From Hafnia alvei (GTDB taxonomy: Bacteria > Pseudomonadota > Gammaproteobacteria > Enterobacterales > Enterobacteriaceae), in the NCBI RefSeq assembly GCF_900095695.1, contig NZ_FMIQ01000080.1:1-64000 (forward strand): 64,000 nt of DNA. The letters run 5' to 3'. Both the position numbers and the translations under genes were made by a program. Numbering within the stretch: the first letter of the stretch is position 1; every line of letters begins with the position of its first letter. The notes beneath the pieces are model-generated. The model saw only the letters and a list, made by a program, of their open reading frames with translations, did no database searches and had not been told where the DNA came from. Of the stretch, positions 58,258 to 64,000 are shown piece by piece.

Positions 58258-58860
58258 GTGACCTTATATGACATTAAACCGAAGTTTCAGAATCTATTAA
58301 GACCTATCGTTATCAAACTTCATGATTGGGGAGTAACAGCCAATCAGGTCACGCTACTGGCCATGCTGACATCAGTATTGTTGGGTGGATGGCTGATGTT
58401 TTTCCCCAATCCAATTTTATATATTTCGCTACCGTTTTATTTATTTTTTCGCATGGCGCTAAACGCTATCGACGGCATGCTAGCCAGAGAGTTTAAGCAA
58501 CAATCAACGCTCGGGGCCATTCTAAACGAGGTCGGCGATATTATTTCTGATGCTGCACTCTACCTCGCTTTCGCTTTTTTAACCGGCATCGCGCCTTGGC
58601 TGGTGATACTGGTGGTGCTGCTTTCTTGGCTCACTGAGTTTTGTGGCGTGATCGTCCAAACACTAACGGGGGTCAGGAACTATCGCGGCCCACTCGGCAA
58701 AAGCGATCGGGCGTTTGTACTCGGTGCATTAGGTCTCTTTATTGCGCTTTGGCCTCAGTATATCGGCGTTGCCAATATCGTATTTGGTGTTGCGGCACTG
58801 CTCCTCGCATGGACCTGTGTCAACCGTTGTCGCTGTGCTTTGGAGGCGAAAAATGCCTGA
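58258..58860 (+). CDS. ynbA: CDP-alcohol phosphatidyltransferase family protein (YnbA-like)
   Basis: 200 residues, about six membrane helices. The CDP-alcohol motif is readable from residue 69: N-A-I-D-G-x2-A-R-x8-G-x3-N-x3-D. Relative to the canonical D-x2-D-G-x2-A-R-x8-G-x3-D-x3-D, the first and third Asp are Asn (N69, N90); D72, G73, A76, R77, G86 and D94 remain. As I recall E. coli YnbA shares these changes. It starts at GTG behind AGGAG. The alcohol substrate is unknown. It overlaps ynbB by 8 nt. Confidence 0.85.
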   Translation: MTLYDIKPKFQNLLRPIVIKLHDWGVTANQVTLLAMLTSVLLGGWLMFFPNPILYISLPFYLFFRMALNAIDGMLAREFKQQSTLGAILNEVGDIISDAALYLAFAFLTGIAPWLVILVVLLSWLTEFCGVIVQTLTGVRNYRGPLGKSDRAFVLGALGLFIALWPQYIGVANIVFGVAALLLAWTCVNRCRCALEAKNA

Positions 58861-59782
58861 TACCATGCATACGTTATATTATTGCCTCGGCGGGATTTTC
58901 AGCGTTTTGCTGCTGGCGACCATTATTATTTTCGCCTTAAAAAAATGCCGTCCACAGCGCGACTGGTTGGAGTTACAACAGCGCATCAATAGTTGGTGGG
59001 TGATTATTTGCCTATTTTCGCTGGCAATGCTGTCGCCCAAATGGCTGGCGCTGACTTTCTTCGGTTTTATCAGTTTCCTATCGTTAAAAGAATACCTAAC
59101 CCTAGCGCCAACGAGACGCTCAGACAGCGTGCCGTTGCTATGGATGTACGCCGCAATACCCCTGCAATATATCTGGATAGGTATGTCGTGGTACGGAATG
59201 TTTATTATCTTCATTCCTATTTATGTATTTTTATTCCTACCGGCGCGCATGGTTATCGTCGGCGATACCAAAGGTTTTCTTCACTCTGCGTCGGTCATGC
59301 ACTGGGGAATGATGACTACGGTATTTGCATTGAGTCACGTTGCCTTTCTGCTAACCCTGCCCGGCGTTGATGCCAACGCGGGTGCTTTGCTGGTTATTTT
59401 CTTAGTCGCGGCGACAGAGCTTAACGATATATCTCAGTATTTGTGGGGAAAATCGCTGGGTAAAATCAAGGTCACACCTAAAGTCAGTCCGAATAAAACG
59501 CTGGCCGGCTTAATCGGCGGGGTGATGACCACCACACTGCTAGCGGCAATTTTTGGCCCCCTACTTACACCAATGGATTGGCTCCATTCATTGGCTGCTG
59601 GCGTCATTATTGGCCTAAGTGGATTCTGCGGTGATGTGGTGATGTCAGCGATTAAACGCGACTTCGGCGTAAAAGATTCCGGCAAGCTGCTGCCTGGGCA
59701 CGGCGGTATTCTCGATCGCATGGATTCGCTGATTTATACCGCACCGCTGTTCTTCCACTTTTACTATTACTTCTACGTTTAA
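58853..59782 (+). CDS. ynbB: Phosphatidate cytidylyltransferase family protein (YnbB-like)
   Basis: 309 residues (298 in E. coli). About eight membrane helices and the CdsA signature KDSGKLLPGHGGILDRMDSL near the C-terminus. It should make a CDP-activated lipid for the neighbouring CDP-alcohol transferase. The start at 58853 overlaps the end of ynbA; a longer frame upstream is rejected. Confidence 0.87.
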   Translation: MPDTMHTLYYCLGGIFSVLLLATIIIFALKKCRPQRDWLELQQRINSWWVIICLFSLAMLSPKWLALTFFGFISFLSLKEYLTLAPTRRSDSVPLLWMYAAIPLQYIWIGMSWYGMFIIFIPIYVFLFLPARMVIVGDTKGFLHSASVMHWGMMTTVFALSHVAFLLTLPGVDANAGALLVIFLVAATELNDISQYLWGKSLGKIKVTPKVSPNKTLAGLIGGVMTTTLLAAIFGPLLTPMDWLHSLAAGVIIGLSGFCGDVVMSAIKRDFGVKDSGKLLPGHGGILDRMDSLIYTAPLFFHFYYYFYV

Positions 59783-59791
59783 GAGGCGCTC

Positions 59792-60424
59792 ATGAACCGT
59801 ATGCTGCGCTGGATTTTTACGCTGTGCGTTGCCTATCCTGTGGTTTGGATTTGGCTCGGCGTTCGCGTCTCTGGTCGTAAAAAATTACCGATAGATGGCC
59901 CAGCGATTATCGTGGCGAACCACAACAGCCACCTCGATGTACTGACACTCTTCACCCTATTTCCGCTCTCAACGTTGGTCAACGTGCAGCCCGTAGCTGC
60001 TGCAGATTACTTTCTGAAAAACAAACTGATTAGCTGGTTTGCACTGAAGGTGATCGGCATCATCCCCGTTTATCGTGGAGCCCATCAGGCCAACCCGCTA
60101 CAAGCCTGCGTTGATGCACTGAATGAAAAGAAAATCGTGATTATTTTTCCCGAGGGCACGCGCGGAGAGCCGGGTAAATTTTCAGAAATAAAATCCGGTA
60201 TCTGGCATTTGAGCCAACAGTGCCCCGAGGTTCCTATTATTCCTGTCTATATGCACGGCCTTGACCGTTCGATGGGGAAAGGTCAAAAAATCCCGGTGCC
60301 TTTCTTTATCGACATATTTATTGATGACGCATTGTTTTATGACGCAGACAAAATCACTTTTAAGCGATTACTACTAAATCGTTTTGTCGCTTTACAACAG
60401 CTTGCTACAAGGAAAACAGCATGA
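59792..60424 (+). CDS. PlsC-type 1-acylglycerol-3-phosphate acyltransferase
   Basis: 210 residues. N-terminal hydrophobic segment, then the acyltransferase block NHNSHLDV (H-x4-D), PVYRGA, IIFPEGTRG and PIIPVYMHG. It would acylate a lysolipid. It stands between the ynbB- and ynbC-like genes, 9 bp after ynbB, and overlaps the next gene by 4 nt. The E. coli ynb cluster, as I recall, lacks this gene. Confidence 0.87.
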   Translation: MNRMLRWIFTLCVAYPVVWIWLGVRVSGRKKLPIDGPAIIVANHNSHLDVLTLFTLFPLSTLVNVQPVAAADYFLKNKLISWFALKVIGIIPVYRGAHQANPLQACVDALNEKKIVIIFPEGTRGEPGKFSEIKSGIWHLSQQCPEVPIIPVYMHGLDRSMGKGQKIPVPFFIDIFIDDALFYDADKITFKRLLLNRFVALQQLATRKTA

Positions 60425-62175
60425 TTCAGGAAGCACGTTTATTTCAGGAAGGCACATTCTTTACCAGCGACAAGACATCATTATATTTTCGCCACTGGCC
60501 TGCTACGGAAGGTCACAGTCATAAAGTCATCGTTCTGTTTCATCGTGGGCATGAGCACTCTGGGCGTTTGCAGCATGTTGTCGACGAACTGATGATGCCC
60601 GATACGCATTTTTACGCCTGGGATGCCCGTGGTCACGGCCAGTCACCGGGTGCTCGCGGCTATAGCCCAAGCCTTGCACGCTCGGTATTGGATGTGGATG
60701 AGTTTGTGCGTTTTGTCGCACAGGATGCACAGGTCAGACTCGATGATATTGTGGTGATTGCTCAAAGCGTGGGTGCCGTGCTGGTATCAACATGGGTTCA
60801 TGATTTTGCGCCGAAAATTCGCGGTATGGTACTGGCGTCTCCGGCGTTTAAGGTCAAGCTATACGTACCGTTTGCCCGTTCTGGCCTTGGCTTAATGCAG
60901 CGTTTTCGTGGTCTATTTTATGTAAATTCCTACGTAAAAGGTAAATTCCTCAGCCATGATCCCGAGCGCATCGCCAGCTTTGAAAATGACAAACTGATTA
61001 CGCGTCAAATCGCCGTGAACATCTTGTTAGACCTGTACAAAACGGCTGACCGCATTGTTTCCGACTCATCGGCGATTACGTTGCCAACTCAGTTACTTAT
61101 TTCCGGCGACGATTTCGTGGTACATGCAAAACCGCAAAAACAATTCTACGCCGGATTACGTAGTGCAATAAAAGAACAACATATTTTACCGGGCTTCTAT
61201 CACGATACTTTGGGTGAAAAAGAACGCAGTTTAGCCTTCGATAAAATGAAAAGTTTTATCGACCAGCTTTATAAAGCCGAACCTTATGCATTCGATTACA
61301 GCCATGAAGATCGATGGAGTCCGAGCGCCGATGCCTATCGTGAATTGCAAGCGCCGCCAAAAGCGCGGTCGCTGGAAGGTCTATTTTATGCCGCACTAAG
61401 CTTTGGGATGAAAACTATCGGTAAGAAGTCAAAAGGAATGCGGCTTGGTTACGAAACAGGCTTCGACTCCGGTAGCACGCTAGATTATGTCTATCGCAAT
61501 CAACCCGAAGGTCAAGGCACTCTGGGACGCGTAATCGACCGTAACTATCTCAACAGCGTTGGCTGGCGCGGCATTCGGGTTCGTAAAATACATATCCAGC
61601 AGATGATCGAGCAGGCGGTTAAGTCCTTGCAAGACAGAAATATCCCCGTGCGCGTGGTGGATATCGCCGCAGGGCATGGCCGCTATGTGCTGGATGCACT
61701 GGAGAAACAACAAGGCGTTGAAAGCATATTGCTGCGTGATTACAGCGATTTAAATGTGGAAAAAGGTCAGGCGATGATCGCGGAACGCGGGTTAAGCGCT
61801 ATCGCACAGTTTCAAAAAGGGAATGCTTTCGACTATGACTCCTTAGCAACGCTTAATCCGGCACCCACGCTAGGGATTGTTTCAGGGCTGTACGAACTCT
61901 TCCCTGATAATCATTTAATCAAAACGTCATTGGCTGGGCTTGCGGCAGCCATACCTGTCGGCGGCATATTGGTATATACCGGCCAGCCATGGCACCCGCA
62001 GTTAAAAACCATCGCGTATACCCTCACTAGCCATCAGAACGGGATTCCGTGGATGATGCGTGTACGTAGCCAGAAAGAGATGGATACGCTTGTGGAACAG
62101 GCTGGTTTTGAAAAATGCCATCAGGTTATTGATGAGTTTGGCATTTTCACCGTGTCACTCGCGATAAGAAAATAA
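60421..62175 (+). CDS. ynbC: Alpha/beta-hydrolase fused to a methyltransferase-like domain (YnbC-like)
   Basis: 584 residues (585 in E. coli). Residues about 1-285 form a lysophospholipase/monoglyceride-lipase-type hydrolase: HRGHEHSGRL, DARGHGQSPG, nucleophile AQSVGAVL, and a late His in GFYHDTLGE. Residues about 310-584 form a SAM-methyltransferase-like domain with VVDIAAGHGRYVLDAL and later SGLYELFPD. The combination suggests release or modification of a lipid head or acyl group; the substrate is unknown. Confidence 0.86.
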   Translation: MIQEARLFQEGTFFTSDKTSLYFRHWPATEGHSHKVIVLFHRGHEHSGRLQHVVDELMMPDTHFYAWDARGHGQSPGARGYSPSLARSVLDVDEFVRFVAQDAQVRLDDIVVIAQSVGAVLVSTWVHDFAPKIRGMVLASPAFKVKLYVPFARSGLGLMQRFRGLFYVNSYVKGKFLSHDPERIASFENDKLITRQIAVNILLDLYKTADRIVSDSSAITLPTQLLISGDDFVVHAKPQKQFYAGLRSAIKEQHILPGFYHDTLGEKERSLAFDKMKSFIDQLYKAEPYAFDYSHEDRWSPSADAYRELQAPPKARSLEGLFYAALSFGMKTIGKKSKGMRLGYETGFDSGSTLDYVYRNQPEGQGTLGRVIDRNYLNSVGWRGIRVRKIHIQQMIEQAVKSLQDRNIPVRVVDIAAGHGRYVLDALEKQQGVESILLRDYSDLNVEKGQAMIAERGLSAIAQFQKGNAFDYDSLATLNPAPTLGIVSGLYELFPDNHLIKTSLAGLAAAIPVGGILVYTGQPWHPQLKTIAYTLTSHQNGIPWMMRVRSQKEMDTLVEQAGFEKCHQVIDEFGIFTVSLAIRK

Positions 62176-62176
62176 A

Positions 62177-63496
62177 ATGGCTCAGTGCAAACCTTCACAA
62201 AATAATGGCAGCCTTTGGAAACATGGGCTGTGCTGGCTTCTGTTGCTAGGCCCACTATTTTTTCTCAGCTACGGGCAGGTAAATCAATTCACTGCGACAA
62301 GAGACGACGTGGAAAGCATAGTTTTCGGCTGGGAACATGCGATCCCGTTTATGCCGTGGACCATCGTGCCTTACTGGAGCATTGATCTACTGTATGGTCT
62401 TTCGTTTTTTATCTGTACCTCAAAGCAAGAACTAACACGCCACGGCTGTCGACTGCTTGCTGCATCGCTTATTGCCTGTATAGGTTTCCTATTTTTCCCA
62501 CTGAGATTTTCGTTTATTCGCCCAGAAACGCAGGGCATATTTGGCTGGTTATTCCATCAGCTCGAGCAGTTTGATCTCCCTTATAACCAAGCCCCATCCT
62601 TGCATATCATCCTCGCGTGGCTACTGTGGTTACGTTTTCGTCAGCATTTGGGGCGTGAAGCGCGCTTCCTGTGCGGAGGATGGTTTTTACTGATTGCAGC
62701 GTCCGTGTTAACGACTTGGCAGCATCATTTTATCGATGTCATCAGTGGTTTTATCGTTGCGGTCGCTATCAGCTACGCGATCCCGATCAAAGGCCAATGG
62801 CATTGGAAGCGCCCATCTCCACACACGCTTCGGCTTGCAGCAAAATATGCCACCGCAAGTGCCTTATTTTTTCTAGCTGGGGGGCTTATCCCATATGGCT
62901 CTATTTTGCTGTGGCCAGCGACTGCTTTACTCATTGTCTCATTAGGCTATGTAGGTCTGGGTACTAGCATATTTCAAAAAAACGATGCAGGGCATTTATC
63001 GCTTTCTGCACGTTTATTGCTCTGGCCTTATTTAATTGGGGCGCGGATTTCTAGAAAGTGGTTTTCCCGCCATATCCCCGCGGTGTCCCCTATCCTCGAT
63101 GGAATATCTTTAGGGGGATTTCCGGGGAAGTCCTCACCGCCTAGCGCAGTGCTTGACCTCACGGCGGAGTTTCATAGAAAAGTTCCTTCGACATTTCGCT
63201 GGTCAGCTTATCCGTTAATGGATTTAACCCCGCCTACGCTACAAGATATTGATGCGATCTTGTGTAAACTCAGTCAGTTACGCTTAACCAATGGTACGGT
63301 TCTGGTTTGCTGCGCATTAGGTTTATCCCGCAGTGCAACGGTGGTGGCCGCTTGGTTGCTGGCTAAAAACCACGTGTCTTCTGTGCCGCAGGCTATTGCA
63401 CTCATCAAACATCATCGCCCGCAAATTGTATTAACGCCTGCCCATATTGATGTGCTGGAAAAGTATAAGGAAACACGATGCCAAACATCAGCATGA
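62177..63496 (+). CDS. ynbD: PAP2 phosphatase fused to dual-specificity phosphatase (YnbD-like)
   Basis: 439 residues (430 in E. coli). The N-terminal half is membrane-bound with PAP2-like motifs (PSLHIILAWLLW, WQHHFIDVISGF). The C-terminal 150 residues form a DSP-type tyrosine/lipid phosphatase with the CX5R loop CALGLSRSATVV. Two phosphatase activities in one protein fit dephosphorylation of a phosphatidyl-glycerophosphate-like intermediate. It begins 2 bp after ynbC. Confidence 0.87.
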   Translation: MAQCKPSQNNGSLWKHGLCWLLLLGPLFFLSYGQVNQFTATRDDVESIVFGWEHAIPFMPWTIVPYWSIDLLYGLSFFICTSKQELTRHGCRLLAASLIACIGFLFFPLRFSFIRPETQGIFGWLFHQLEQFDLPYNQAPSLHIILAWLLWLRFRQHLGREARFLCGGWFLLIAASVLTTWQHHFIDVISGFIVAVAISYAIPIKGQWHWKRPSPHTLRLAAKYATASALFFLAGGLIPYGSILLWPATALLIVSLGYVGLGTSIFQKNDAGHLSLSARLLLWPYLIGARISRKWFSRHIPAVSPILDGISLGGFPGKSSPPSAVLDLTAEFHRKVPSTFRWSAYPLMDLTPPTLQDIDAILCKLSQLRLTNGTVLVCCALGLSRSATVVAAWLLAKNHVSSVPQAIALIKHHRPQIVLTPAHIDVLEKYKETRCQTSA

Positions 63497-63876
63497 CAAA
63501 CCGCATTATAGAGATTCATCTGTCAAGTTGGCGTTACTTCGCGGCGCTATCACTGCTACCGATGGTGCTAGCATTTGCCTTTTTACCGATATGCGAAGTT
63601 GCAGCACTGTGCATTTTATTTCTGGTTACGCACTACTACTGCTGGCGTCTATGGCTGGATGAACGACTTTTCCAGCTCCTCAATGAAGAAAGCAATCTTG
63701 CTGAATTTGATCAAGGAATGGGGTGCTTATGGGGAGCTGCTTCAGGTAAAACGCGCTCAATGAATGAACGCTGGCAAGGAGTGCGACGGCTGTTTTACCG
63801 GGCAATACTGGCGCTCTTAGCGCTATGGCTCGTTTCATTAGGCTTAGTGCTTTATGTCTCTTATAGCCTTAGGTGA
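63478..63876 (+). CDS. Small membrane protein at the end of the ynb-like operon
   Basis: 132 residues with three hydrophobic segments (near 20-36, 38-54 and 108-128) and a charged middle. It overlaps the previous gene by 19 nt from the first ATG; a second ATG five codons on would leave a 4-nt overlap. No family recognised. A Toll-like or protoglobin-like origin cannot be supported, and it may be a helper of the operon. Confidence 0.68.
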   Translation: MPNISMTNRIIEIHLSSWRYFAALSLLPMVLAFAFLPICEVAALCILFLVTHYYCWRLWLDERLFQLLNEESNLAEFDQGMGCLWGAASGKTRSMNERWQGVRRLFYRAILALLALWLVSLGLVLYVSYSLR

Positions 63877-64000
63877 TTGAACATATTTATATTGCTGAGT
63901 TTTTATTGGCATAGATATATATATTGATGATAAATGAGGAATAAATCGAAATAGTCGCTGGGTCATCGAGGGAAAATGTGGACCTATTTGGGTTTATAGG
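63877..64000. other. Window end, AT-rich non-coding
   Basis: No start or terminator could be assigned with confidence in the last 124 bp. Confidence 0.5.

Overview
The window looks like chromosome of a gamma-proteobacterium of the order Enterobacterales. Nearly every housekeeping gene is close to its Escherichia coli counterpart in length and motifs, and there are ERIC-type repeats, an OmrA/OmrB small-RNA pair and a complete formate hydrogenlyase (FHL) locus. A Hafnia-like (Hafniaceae) genome is my best guess. That is inference from gene order and similarity recalled from memory, not from a database search.

Layout. 1-1023 is the C-terminal beta-barrel end of an autotransporter. 1441-4911 is an AT-rich, minus-strand island of three genes: a TauE/SafE-type permease and two divergent EPSP-synthase-like (AroA-like) enzymes, one of them frameshifted at a run of nine G. 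5712-20106 is conserved core: mutS, then rpoS-nlpD-pcm-surE-truD-ispF-ispD-ftsB on the minus strand, ptsP-rppH, mutH and a TerC-family gene. 20158-30405 holds an unknown membrane protein, phoA with a Pho box, tas, lplT-aas, two OmrA/B-type sRNAs, galR and an AscG-like regulator.

30563-54081 is one physiological unit for anaerobic formate disproportionation: hycBCDEFGHI, a selenocysteine fdhF, hydN, a second fdhF with cysteine in place of selenocysteine, hypF, hypABCDE, then hycA and fhlA on the opposite strand. Formate is oxidised by FDH-H, electrons pass through HycB/HycF/HycG to the [NiFe] centre of HycE in a membrane arm of HycC/HycD, the Hyp proteins build and insert the NiFe(CN)2CO centre, and HycI trims HycE. 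Four sigma-54 promoters, each with an FhlA-like palindrome about 100 bp upstream, control hycB, fdhF, hydN-fdhF2 and hycA, so the locus reads as a self-limiting FhlA regulon. A strongly folded RNA element lies just before the fdhF promoter. A 104-bp palindromic repeat occurs immediately before and immediately after the main hyc-fdhF-hyp block.

54310-56641 is the divergent lysA/lysR pair, followed by two small genes. 58258-63876 is a tight ynbABCD-like lipid-modification operon that carries an extra PlsC-type acyltransferase and an extra small membrane protein. No transposase, prophage, tRNA, rRNA or CRISPR array was seen.
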